A stretch of DNA of 64,000 bases from Avena insularis (taxonomy: Eukaryota > Streptophyta > Magnoliopsida > Poales > Poaceae), in contig CM042684.1 in the NCBI GenBank assembly GCA_023614405.1, positions 535,540,682 through 535,604,681 on the forward strand, given 5' to 3'. The notes below the pieces were generated by a model, which ran no database searches, had not been told where the DNA came from, and saw nothing but the letters and a program-made list of their open reading frames with translations. Below, one piece after another: positions 52,601 through 64,000 of this stretch. Both the position numbers and the translations under genes were made by a program. Numbering within the stretch: position 1 is the first letter of the stretch; each line of letters starts with the position of its first letter.

Positions 52601-54950
52601 TTGAAATGTGTGTTGTTTTCACATACCACATATGGATCCACTAGTGTCATTGCATGTGTCTTCTTTTTACTAATAACAACTAGAGTCATTGAAATGTGTG
52701 TTCTCTTCAGAGGCCACACATGGATCCAACAGTGTCATTGCATGTGTGCTCTTTTTACTAACAACAACCAGAGTCATTGCATGTGTTCTATTTTCACATA
52801 CCACATATGGATCCACCAGTGTCATTGCATGTGTGTTCTTTTTACTAACAACAACTAGAGTTATTTCATGTGTGTTCTTTTCACATACCACATATGGATG
52901 CACTAGTGTCATTGAAATGTGTGTTCTCTTCAGAGACCACACATAGATCCACCAGTGCCATTGCATGTGTGTTCTTTTTACTAACAACAACCAGAGTCAT
53001 TGCATGTGTGTTCTTTTCACATCCCACTATGGATCCACCAGTGTCATTTCATGTGTGTTCTTTTCACATACCACATATGGATCCACAGTGTCATTGAAAT
53101 GTGTGTTCTCTTAGAGACCACATGGATCCACCAGTGTCATTGCATGTGTGTTCTTTTTACTAACAACAACTAGTGTCATTTCATGTGTGTTCTTTTCACA
53201 TACCACATATGGATCCACCGGTGTCATTGAAATGTGTGTTCTCTTTAGAGACCATACATGGATCCACCAGTGTCATTGCATGTGTGTTCTTTTTACTAAC
53301 AACAACCAGAGTCATTGAAATGTGTGTTCTTTTCACATACCACATATGGATCCACCAGTGTCATTGCATGTGTGTTCTTTTTACTAACAACAACTAGAGT
53401 CATTGAAATGTGTGTTCTCTTCAGAGGCCACACATGGATCCAACAGTGTAATTGCATGTGTGTTTTTTTACTAACAACAACCAGAGTCATTGCATGTGTG
53501 TTATTTTCATATACCACATATGGATCCACGAGTGTCATTGCATGTGTGTTCTTTTTACTAACAACAACTGGAGTCATTTCATGTGTGTTCTTTTCACATA
53601 CCACATATGGATGCACTAGTGTCATTGAAATGTGTGTTGTCTTCAGAGACCACACATAGATCCACCAGTGTCATTGCATGTGTGATCTTTTTACTAACAA
53701 CCAGAGTCATTACATGTGTGTTATTTTCACAATCCACATATGGATCCACCAGTGTCATTTCATGTGTGTTCTTTTCACATACCACATATGGATCCACCAG
53801 TGTCATTGAAATGTGTGTTCTCTTAAGAGACCACACATGGATCCACTAGTGTCATATCATGTCTGTTTTTTTACTAACAACAACTAGTGTCATTTCATGT
53901 GTGTTCTTTTCACATACCACATATGGATCCACCGGTGTCATTGAAATGTGTGTTCTCTTCAGAGACCATACATGGATCCACCAGTGTCATTGCATGTGTG
54001 TTCTTTTTACTAAGAACAACTAGAGTCATTGAAATGTGTGTTATTTTCACATACCACATATGGATCCATCAGTGTCATTGCATGTGTGTTCTTTTCACAA
54101 TCCACCTATGGATCCACCAGTGTCATTGCATGTGTGATCTATTTACAAACAACAACCAGAGTCATTGCATGTGTGTTCTCTTCAGAGACCACACATGGAT
54201 CCACCAGTGTCATTGCATGGTGTGTTCTTTTTTCTAGCAACAACTAGAGTCATTGAAACGTGTGTTCTTTTCACATACCACATATGGATCCACTAGTGTC
54301 ATTGCATGTGTGTTCTTTTGACAATCCACCTATGGATCCACCAGTGTCATTGCATGTGTGCTCTTTTTACTAACAACAACCAGTGTCATTGCATGTGTGT
54401 TCTTTTTACTAAAAACAACCAAAGTCATTGAAATGTGTGTTCTCTTCAGAGACCATACATGGATCCACCAGAGTCATTGAAATGTGTGTTCTCTTCAGAG
54501 ACCATACATGGATCCACCAGTGTCATTGCATGTGTGTTATTTTTACTAACAACAACTAGTGTCATTTCATGTGTGTTCTTTTCACATACCACATATGGAT
54601 CCACCGGTGTCATTGAAATGTGTGTTCTCTTCAGAGACCATACATGGATCCACCAGTGTCATTGCATGTGTGTTCTTTTTACTAACAACAACCAGAGTTA
54701 TTGAAATGTGTGTTCTTTTCACATACCACATATGGATCCACTAGTGTCATTGCATGTGTCTTCTTTTTACTAACAACAACTAGAGTCATTGAAATGTGTG
54801 TTCTCTTCAGAGGCCACACATGGATCCAACAGTGTCATTGCATGTGTGCTCTTTTTACTAACAACAACCAGAGTCATTGCAGGTGTGTTATTTTCACATA
54901 CCACATATGGATCCAGCAGTGTCATTGCACGTGTGTTCTTTTTAGTAACG

Positions 54951-55461
54951 ACAACTAGAGTCATTTCATGTGTGTTCTTTTCACATACCACATATGGATG
55001 CACTAGTGTCATTGAAATATGTGTTCTCTTCAGAGACCACACATAGATCCACCACTGCCATTGCATGTGTGTTCTTTTTACTAACAACAACCAGAGTCAT
55101 TGCATGTGTGTTCTTTTCACAATCCACCTATGGATCCACCAGTGTCATTTCATGTGTGTTCTTTTCACATACCACATATGGATCCACCAGTGTCATTGAA
55201 ATGTGTGTTCTCTTCAGAGACCACACATGGATCCACCAGTGTCATTGGATGTGTGTTCTTTTTACTAACAGCAACTAGTGTCATTTCATGTGTGTTCTTT
55301 TCACATACCACATATGGATCCACCGGTGTCATTGAAATGTGTGTTCTCTTTAGAGACCATACATGGATCCACCAGAGTCATTGAAATGTGTGTTCTTTTT
55401 ACTAACAACAACCAGAGTCATTGAAATGTGTGTTCTTTTCACATACCACATATGGATCCAC
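54951..55461. repeat. 511-bp block duplicated without visible change (copy 1)
   Basis: I found no mismatch between 54951-55461 and 56661-57171 (offset 1710 bp), including private variants such as AAATATGTG, CCACTGCCATTG and ACAGCAACTAG. A third, altered copy starts near 57654. Confidence 0.85.
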
Positions 55462-56660
55462 CAGTGTTATTGCATGTGTGTTCTTTTCACAATCCACCTA
55501 TGGATCCACTAGTGTCATTGCATGTGTGCTCTATTTACTAACAACAACCAGAGTCATTGCATGTGTGTTCTCTTGAGAGACCACACATGGATCCACCAGT
55601 GTCATTGCATGTGTGTTCTTTTTACTAACAACAACCAGAGTCATTGAAACGTGTGTTCTTTTCACATACCATGTATGGATCCACCAGTGTCATTGCATGT
55701 GTGTTCTTTTGACAATCCACCTATGGATCCACCAGTGTCATTGGATGTGTGCTCTTTTTACTAACAACAACCAGAGTCATTGCATGTGTGTTCTCTTCAG
55801 AGACCACACATGGATCCACCAGTGTCATTGCATGTGTGTTCTTTTTAATAAAAACAACCAGAGTCATTGAAATGTGTGTTCTCTTTAGAGACCACACATG
55901 GATCCACCAGTGTCATTGCATGTGTATTATTTTTACTAACAACAACTAGTGTCATTTCATGTGTGTTCTTTTCACATACCACATATGGATCCACCGGTGT
56001 CATTGAAATGTGTGTTCTCTTCAGAGACCATACATGGATCCACCAGTGTCATTGCATGTGTGTTCTTTTTACTAACAACAACCAGAGTCATTGCATGTGT
56101 GTTCTTATCACAATCCAACTATGGATCCACCAGTGTCATTTCATGTGTGTTCTTTTCACATACCACATATGGATCCACAAGTGTCATTGAAATGTGTGTT
56201 CTCTTCAGAGACCACACATGGATCCACCAGTGTCATTGCATGTCTGTTCTTTTTACTAACAGCAACTAGTGTGATTTCATGTGTGTTCTTTTCACATACC
56301 ACATATGGATCCACCGGTGTCATTGAAATGTGTGTTCTCTTCAGAGACCATACATGGATCCACCAGTGTCATTACATGTGTGTTCTTTTTACTAACAACA
56401 ACCAGAGTTATTGAAATGTGTGTTCTTTTCACATACCACATATGGATCCACTAGTGTCATTGCATGTGTCTTCTTTTTACTAACAACAACTAGAGTCATT
56501 GAAATGTGTGTTCTCTTCAGAGGCCACACATGGATCCAACAGTGTCATTGCATGTGTGCTCTTTTTACTAACAACAACCAGAGTCATTGCATGTGTGTTA
56601 TTTTCAAATACCACATATGGATCCACCAGTGTCATTGCATGTGTGTTCTTTTAACTAACA

Positions 56661-57171
56661 ACAACTAGAGTCATTTCATGTGTGTTCTTTTCACATACCA
56701 CATATGGATGCACTAGTGTCATTGAAATATGTGTTCTCTTCAGAGACCACACATAGATCCACCACTGCCATTGCATGTGTGTTCTTTTTACTAACAACAA
56801 CCAGAGTCATTGCATGTGTGTTCTTTTCACAATCCACCTATGGATCCACCAGTGTCATTTCATGTGTGTTCTTTTCACATACCACATATGGATCCACCAG
56901 TGTCATTGAAATGTGTGTTCTCTTCAGAGACCACACATGGATCCACCAGTGTCATTGGATGTGTGTTCTTTTTACTAACAGCAACTAGTGTCATTTCATG
57001 TGTGTTCTTTTCACATACCACATATGGATCCACCGGTGTCATTGAAATGTGTGTTCTCTTTAGAGACCATACATGGATCCACCAGAGTCATTGAAATGTG
57101 TGTTCTTTTTACTAACAACAACCAGAGTCATTGAAATGTGTGTTCTTTTCACATACCACATATGGATCCAC
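56661..57171. repeat. 511-bp block duplicated without visible change (copy 2)
   Basis: Identical by eye to 54951-55461; the sequences part company at base 57172 (CCACAAGTG against CCACCAGTG). It marks one of the youngest duplications in array B. Confidence 0.85.
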
Positions 57172-60080
57172 AAGTGTCATTGAAATGTGTGTTCTCTTCA
57201 GAGACCACACATGGATCCACCAGTGTCATTGCATGTCTGTTCTTTTTACTAACAGCAACTAGTGTGATTTCATGTGTGTTCTTTTCACATACCACATATG
57301 GATCCACCGGTGTCATTGAAATGTGTGTTCTCTTCAGAGACCATACATGGATCCACCAGTGTCATTACATGTGTGTTCTTTTTACTAACAACAACCAGAG
57401 TTATTGAAATGTGTGTTCTTTTCACATACCACATATGGATCCACTAGTGTCATTGGATGTGTCTTCGTTTTACTAACAACAACTAGAGTCATTGAAATGT
57501 GTGTTCTCTTCAGAGGCCACACATGGATCCAACAGTGTCATTGCATGTGTGCTCTTTTTACTAACAACAACCAGAGTCATTGCATGTGTGTTATTTTCAC
57601 ATACCACATATGGATCCAGCAGTGTCATTGCACGTGTGTTCTTTTTAGTAACGACAACTAGAGTCATTTCATGTGTGTTCTTTTCACATACCACATATGG
57701 ATGCACTAGTGTCATTGAAATATGTGTTCTCTTCAGAGACCACACATAGATCCACCACTGCCATTGCATGTGTGTTCTTTTTACTAACAACAACCAGAGT
57801 CATTGCATGTGTGTTCTTTTCACAATCCACCTATGGATCCACCAGTGTCATTTCATGTGTGTTCTTTTCACATACCACATATGGATCCACCAGTGTCATT
57901 GAAATGTGTGTTCTCTTGGAGACCACACATGGATCCTGATGTCATTGGATGTGTGTTCTTTTTACTAACAACAACTAGTGTCATTTCATGTGTGTTCTTT
58001 TCACATACCACATATGGATCCACCGGTGTCATTGAAATGTGTGTTCTCTTTAGAGACCATACATGGATCCACCAGAGTCATTGAAATGTGTGTTCTTTTT
58101 ACTAACAACAACCAGAGTCATTGAAATGTGTGTTCTTTTCACATACCACATATGGATCCACCAGTGTTATTGCATGTGTGTTCTTTTCACAATCCACCTA
58201 TGGATCCACTAGTGTCATTGCATGCGTGCTCTATTTACTAACAACAACCAGAGTCATTGCATGTGTGTTCTCTTGAGAGACCACACATGGATCCACCAGT
58301 GTCATTGCATGTGTGTTCTTTTTACTAACAACAACTAGAGTCATTGAAACGTGTGTTCTTTTCACATACCACGTATGGATCCACCAGTGTCATTGCATGT
58401 GTGTTCTTTTGACAATCCACCTATGGATCCACCTGTGTCATTGCATGTGTGCTCTTTTACTAACAACAACGAGTCATTGCATGTGTGTTCTCTTGAGAGA
58501 CCACACATGGATCCTGATGTCATTGCATGTGTGTTCTTTTTAATAAACACAACCAGAGTCATTGAAATGTGTGTTCTCTTTAGAGACCACACATGGATCC
58601 ACCAGTGTCATTGCATGTGTATTATTTTTACTAACAACAACTAGTGTCATTTCATGTGTGTTCTTTTCACATACCACATATGGATCCACCGGTGTCATTG
58701 AAATGTGTGTTCTCTTGGAGACCATACATGGATCCACAGTGTCATTGCATGTGTGTTCTTTTACTAACAACAACGGAGTTATTGAAATGTGTGTTCTTTT
58801 CACATACCACATATGGATCCACAAGTGTCATTGCATGTGTGTTCTTTTTACTAACAACAACTAGAGGCATTGAAATCTGTGTTCTCTTCAGAGTCCACAC
58901 ATGGATCCAGCAGAGTCATTGCATGTGTGCTCTTTTTACTAACAACGAGTCATTGCGGTGTGTTATTTTCACATTCCAGATATGGATCCACCAGTGTCAT
59001 TGCATGTGTGTTCTTTTTACTAACAACAACTAGAGTCATTTCATGTGTGTTCTTTTCACATACCACATATGGATGCACTAGTGTCATTGAATTGTGTGTT
59101 CTCTTCAGAGACCACACATAGATCCTGATGCCATTGCATGTGTGTTCTTTTTACTAACAACAACCAGAGTCATTGCATGTGTGTTCTTTTCACAATCCAA
59201 CTATGGATCCACCAGTGTCATTTCATGTGTGTTCTTTTCACATAACACATATGGATCCACAAGTGTCATTGAAATGTGTGTTCTCTTCAGAGACCACACA
59301 TGGATCCTGATGTCATTGCATGTACATTCTTTTTACTAACAGCAACTAGTGTGATTTCATGTGTGTTCTTTTCACATACCACATATGGATCCACCGGTGT
59401 CATTGAAATGTGTGTTCTCTTCAGAGACCATACATGGATCCACCAGTGTCATTACATGTGTGTTCTTTTTACTAACAACAACCAGAGTTATTGAAATGTG
59501 TGTTCTTTTAACATACCACATATGGATCCACTAGTGTCATTGCATGTGTCTTCTTTTTACTAACAACAACTAGAGTCATTGAAATGTGTGTTCTCTTCAG
59601 AGGCCACACATGGATCCAACAGTGTCATTGCATGTGTGCTCTTTTTACTAACAACAACCAGAGTTATTGCATGTGTGTTATTTTCAAATACCACATATGG
59701 ATCCACCAGTGTCATTGCATGTGTGTTCTTTTTACTAACAACAACTAGAGTCATTTCATGTGTGTTCTTTTCACATACCACATATGGATGCACTAGTGTC
59801 ATTGAAATGTGTGTTCTCTTCAGAGACCACACATAGATCCACCAGTGCCATTGCATGTGTGTTCTTTTTACTAACAACAACCAGAGTCATTGCATGTGTG
59901 TTCTTTTCACAATCCAACTATGGATCCACCAGTGTCATTTCATGTGTGTTCTTTTCACATACCACATATGGATTCACCAGTGTCATTGAAATGTGTGTTC
60001 TCTTCAGAGACCACACATGGATCCACCAGTGTCATTGCATGTGTGTTCTTTTTACTAACAACAACTAGTGTCATTTCATG

Positions 60081-60115
60081 TCACATCCCAAGATTTTCCA
60101 AATCTTGTAATGTGA
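60081..60115 (+). other. Hairpin at the LTR start, second copy
   Basis: Same 6-bp plus 8-bp stems as at 14360-14394: TCACAT with ATGTGA, and CAAGATTT with AAATCTTG around a TCC loop. The downstream LTR sequence of the two copies has diverged much more than this block. Confidence 0.85.
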
Positions 60116-61553
60116 AAAATAAATGAATAAAATAAAACTTTGTTGATTTTCAGGGCCAGAAGAAACTTTTTGGAATTCAAATGGAACCTCAAACCATTTT
60201 GAATCAATTAAATCCTAAAGGGATTTAAAGATAAACTTTTATTAAAGGAAAATAAAAATATTTAAAATTACTATTTTGAATCTTTTAATAAAAGATTTAG
60301 TTTTGAAAAGAAAAGGTGGATTTATAAATAAAGATTATTTTATAGAACCAAAATAAACCTTGGCCAAGTTTTTCAAATAAAATGTTTTGTTTTGATAAAA
60401 ATAGTAAAGGTTTATTTAAATAAAATAATAAGGATTTAATATCCAATTTTATTTAAGTAAAGGCTTTTCCCATTTTAAATAAAACATCAAAACTTATTAA
60501 ATTATTTTAAAATAAGTTTTCCAAGTATTTTATATTCTCAAATAAAACCTACTGAAGTGTGTTGGTTTTATTTTAGATTTCGACATAAAGTTTTTAAATA
60601 AACAAATCCTCTTTGAATTATTAACTAAGGTCCATTTTAATTATTAATGGACCCTAAAGTAAAATATTATTTTGTTCTAAACAAGTTTTCCAAGTATCTT
60701 TTATTTTCAAATAAAACCTACTGATTTGGTTTTGAAAATATTTGGATTTCAAATGGAAATTTTATTAATTAAATCAAACCCTATTTTATTAATAAACTAA
60801 AGATCCATTTTATTTAACTAAAGAATGGATCCTAAAAAGAATAAAAAAATTATTACTTTAATTTGGTTTATGTTGCTAAACAGAACCAAATTCAGAGTTA
60901 CAAAGTGTGGTGATTGTTTGATTTGTTTTGAATGTTGTTTGCTTGTTTGATTAATTGATTGAAAATTCAAAACAGAAATTGATTTGGAAAATAGAAAAAG
61001 ATTTTAAACAGAAAAAAAAATAGAAAGAAGTCATTGCTTGCCCATTGGCCCAAGCCAGAAAGGCCCAACTCGCATGGCCCATCCATCTTTTCCCCTCAAA
61101 GCGTTTTTCACTCAAACTCACACGCTGACTGAGACAAGTGGACCCATCCTTCTCTCTCCCTCCTCAACATTAGATGGACCCTCTTGGCTTAGGCGTCTTC
61201 AATCTCGTGACCTCGTCGCCTGCCCCGTTCTTGCGAAATTCTTCTTTGCCGCATCAATCTGGCGTAAATGGCGAATAACTCCCTGTGATCACGCGTGCCT
61301 CGCCCTCTCGCTCTATCTTTCCTCAAACCCGCCTCCTCTACTTACGAGCTGCCGAATTCGAGCTCGGCTTCTCTGCTCCGGCGACCTTCTCCAGCAAAAT
61401 CCGGCGAACCCCAGCTGCGCCTCACCTCCCTCTGGACGCTAGCACCTTCCCCACCTCCTGGCGCATCTGCCCGTGTGCCCGTTCACTGACGCGCTCAAAT
61501 CGTCGGCCGTCATCAGCGGCCGCGTTTGTCCCTTCTCCGGCGACCTCCCCCTG

Positions 61554-61642
61554 GTAAGCTCAGACCTCCCCAGCACCTCTCAATGATGCTCCCTTACTCG
61601 CGACCCTCGTGCGCACCTAACCGTGCCTCTCCTTTGCCTTAG
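61554..61642 (+). other. Intron-like segment 1, second copy
   Basis: An 89-bp GTAAGC...TTTGCCTTAG interval in the GC-rich part, at the same place and of almost the same length as 16256-16345 in the other copy. Inferred only. Confidence 0.4.
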
Positions 61643-61776
61643 CGTGGTCCTAAGCGACGCCAATGACGACAACCCGAGAGCACCGCCGCCCGCAGCAACT
61701 CCGACGAGCAATCCACCCCGTTCGGTCGCCCCGTTGAACTGATCACGTCTTGAGCTTCACTGCGCCGGCGAGCACG

Positions 61777-62968
61777 GTGAGCATCCTACCCCTCTTCAGC
61801 GACCTAACTTCGCCCGGCAAAGCTCATCGCCGAGCACGCACCGCCGTCACGTGCCGCTAAGCGCCGCCGATTATAGTCATTTGTTGTGAACCGTTGGATC
61901 TCGATCCGTTGGTTAGGATAGATTCATTAAAACGAAGGGGTACGTTTGATCAAGGCCGTGCATTTTAAGTTAAATCCAACGACCCACAAGGGCTGATCCG
62001 CATGAAGCGGTACCGTCCAGTTAGATTGCGCCACGTGGCCAGTTTTGGTTTAAACAGAAATTTGAAAACAGAATTGTTTGTGAATTTGAAAACACTATAA
62101 CTTTAGATCCACACGTCCAAAAATTACAAACTTTATACCGTTGGAATCAGTGGAACAAACCCTAGCCAACCATGCCTTTGGTTTAGCAAATAGTATTTGT
62201 TAGATTGGTTGATTATGCAGAAACTTTTGATTGCTTGTTTAGATTAGAAAAAATAATTCAAAAATGTTTTTGAGTTTGAAACCTTGGCAAAATGGTTTGT
62301 TGTGAACTTACTCACCCTAGGAACCAACCCATGATTTGGAAAATGAATTTGGTAAAGTTTAGGATGGAAAACTTGATTTACCCATTTCTAGCCAAATGGA
62401 AATAAAGATTTTGGTTATGAAAATACTTTTATAAAGAAAACTTTGGGAAAGTATTTTGGACCAAACCTACTGACCCTAGGAAACACTTTGTGGACTCAAA
62501 AATGTTTTGGGTGAAATAAAAATATGATTCTTTGATTTAAAACCATTTCTAGTCAAATAGAGATGTGGTTTATTTATTAAAATTGATTTTGAAGGAAAAC
62601 CTTTGAGAAATGTTTTGTTTTAAACTCTCTGACCCCAAACACCAAGTTTTATAAGTTGAAAATGTATTTGGTGAACCTTAGAGATTAATGCCTTAGTAAA
62701 AATATTTCTACACCACATAAAGTGATACTTTGTTTTGAAAAAAGGTTTTTGTATTGAAACCCATTTGCAAATGACTTTGCCATTTTGGTAAATGACCAAT
62801 TTGGAACTTACAAAGTTTAGAAGCCTAGTGGAGACCATCCTTACAATAGAACCAACCTTTGCATGCTTATGCATGACTTAGATTCCATTGCTTTGTGAGT
62901 GTGAAATTGTTTGTTTGACTTTGGTTTGGAATGTTAGTTGATTTTGTGTTTGCTTGATTGACTTGTAG
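61777..62968 (+). other. Intron-like segment 2, second copy
   Basis: A 1192-bp interval from GTGAGC to TTGACTTGTAG, matching 16630-17740. The exon-like sequence before it (TTGAGCTTCACTGCGCCGGC) resembles TTGAGCTTCCCTGCGTCTGC in the first copy. Inferred only. Confidence 0.35.
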
Positions 62969-64000
62969 TGAATTTAGCAAAGTATGAGACTAGCAAGATC
63001 AAGGAGTGAACCACCATTCCCTACCAAAAAGGCAAGTTACACTATCATACAAAAGTCCTACTATTTTCATTATACTTAGTGGATTTTGAAAACATGCATG
63101 AAAATAATTTCTATACTTATGCTATGCTAAATCCTAATAGGATTCCCTATACACTCCTTAGTGAAAATATTGTAGTTGTTACATGCTTAGCCATGCTATA
63201 TTTTGAAAAGAGATACATATTAAGATTTTATGAAGTTGAGAAAAGGACTTGTGATTTTATATAATAAAACAAGGACTCAATGAACCACCTGGGTGGACAA
63301 GGACTTTGAGTTTTGGAGAAGGTGGCAACAAAAGGAACCATTCTATGGCAATCTCATTGTGTTGTGCTCCAAAGGAAAACCACCCAGGAAACTTAGAGAT
63401 TGAACATGTTTCTCGTACAGTGGCTTCCGTGTACAGCCACATGCTAAATGGGCTCTGGCTTAGTCAACTACATAGTGGAAGTCCCATGCATTGGCATCTT
63501 CAGGTTAACTAGATTTGTGTAAGGGAGCAACCCTATATTTGTTCCTGTAGACAAGGTAGCATTTTGTAATGGGAGGACTCCTATGGAAAGACTTTGTCAC
63601 ATTCTTGATCTGCCGGTACTCCATTTTGGTGAGTACTTATGCAGCGGCCACTGGTGGCGTCAAGACGAGATTGTGTCATGTGGGTAAAGTGTACAACTTC
63701 TGCAGAAGATAATAATATCTAAGTACTTAGCCGTGTCCCCGGTTATGGACAATACTGAGCAACTAAGGCCTGAAGCTATGGAAGATCTCGACACTCTAAT
63801 TTCTAAAAGAAAACTTTTAAACTTGATGCACTTGGGGTTACCTAGGTGCTCAAGAGATTTTGACAAGGACTTGAACACTTGAGTTTTTACCAAGGAGTTC
63901 AAGGGATTTTTGAAAGGAGATTTGACAAAGGACCAAAACCATTTTGAAAAGATAGGATAAAATATTGCTTTATGCAAATGAGCCTGAAACTCTACTTAGC

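Larger units (their letters stand above)
29388..60078. repeat. Satellite array B, right segment (about 30.7 kb)
   Basis: Continuous tandem array with four main unit types: CACATACC box (48 bp, CATATGGATCC), CAGAGACC box (48 bp, or 49 bp when the left block reads CATTGAAATG), CACAATCC box (48 bp, CCTATGGATCC), and the 39-bp unit with ACTAACAACAACCAGA or -CTAGA. A frequent local order is CACAATCC, CACATACC, CAGAGACC, then 39-bp. The array falls into three parts: irregular order to about 36.6 kb, an indel-rich part to about 41.2 kb, and homogenised higher-order repeats to the end. Open frames up to 352 codons on the plus strand and 162 on the minus are artefacts of units lacking stops in several frames. 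It ends GTGTCATTTCA at the element starting at 60079. Confidence 0.97.
60079..64000 (+). mobile_element. Second copy of the TGTCACATCCC long-LTR family, cut by the window edge
   Basis: Begins TGTCACATCCCAAGATTTTC like the element at 14358 and shares ordered landmarks with it: TAGATTGGTTGATTATGCAG (about 62194 and 17010), TGCATGCTTATGCATGACTT (about 62862 and 17635) and GTACTTAGCC (about 63723 and 18416). The first 2.1 kb is about 0.5 kb shorter than in the other copy. By comparison, roughly 0.4 kb of LTR remains to the right of the window. AT-rich sequence runs to about 61030, a GC-rich part to about 61870, then AT-rich again. No coding domain is seen; frames at 61038-61442 and elsewhere are unsupported. 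The left flank is array B (candidate target copy TTTCA at 60074-60078). Confidence 0.8.

Noticed and set aside
29388..60078. Functional centromere core
   Set aside because: No centromeric retrotransposon of the Cereba/CRW type is present; the embedded elements are Angela-type and long-LTR derivatives. Position cannot be judged from sequence.
61038..61557. Host gene exon in the GC-rich segment
   Set aside because: No domain is recognisable, frames are short and overlapping, and the segment sits inside a repeat-family element at the place of a similar GC-rich block in the other copy. The splice-like layout is reported as a finding instead.

Overview
The window looks like intergenic, repeat-only chromatin from a large-genome Triticeae grass (wheat, Aegilops, rye or barley type). 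The evidence is an Angela/WIS/BARE1-type Copia element plus very-long-LTR elements resembling those of the wheat tribe. The species cannot be fixed from sequence alone. I found no credible host protein gene, rRNA, tRNA or CRISPR array. Nearly every long open frame is a by-product of a tandem repeat or of GC-rich LTR sequence.

Layout. (1) 1-5033: truncated, frameshifted, minus-strand Angela-type Copia element: integrase, protease and gag remnants, leader, primer binding site and one complete LTR. It ends inside a satellite unit, so the satellite should resume left of the window. (2) 5034-14357: satellite array A. (3) 14358-19169: a 4.8-kb TG...CA element, best read as a solo LTR of a long-LTR family. 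(4) 19170-20156 and 29388-60078: satellite array B, split by (5) a complete minus-strand long-LTR, non-autonomous retrotransposon at 20157-29387, with LTRs of about 4.2 kb, an interior of only 0.79 kb and a perfect CATTG target duplication. (6) 60079-64000: a second copy of the family in (3), same orientation, cut by the window edge.

The satellite totals about 41 kb, roughly 900 units. It is built from 48-bp units and 39-bp units that lack 9 bp. Each unit has a constant left block (GTCATTGCATGTGTGTTCT), a short exchangeable middle box, and in long units a constant right block (ACATGGATCCACCAGT, with a BamHI site). The middle boxes define subfamilies: array A uses CATGAACC, AAACAAACC and CACAAACC; array B uses CACATACC, CAGAGACC, CACAATCC and ACTAACAACA. 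The order of boxes forms higher-order repeats of about 2.0-2.29 kb in A and exactly 2098 bp in part of B. I do not recognise this satellite.

Most notable points: the unrecognised modular satellite; the A/B switch exactly at an element lacking a target duplication, which suggests recombination between elements; intron-like GT...AG layouts conserved between the two copies of that element; a terminal hairpin at its LTR start; a satellite consensus without CpG; and clusters of recurrent small indels that may be consensus errors.
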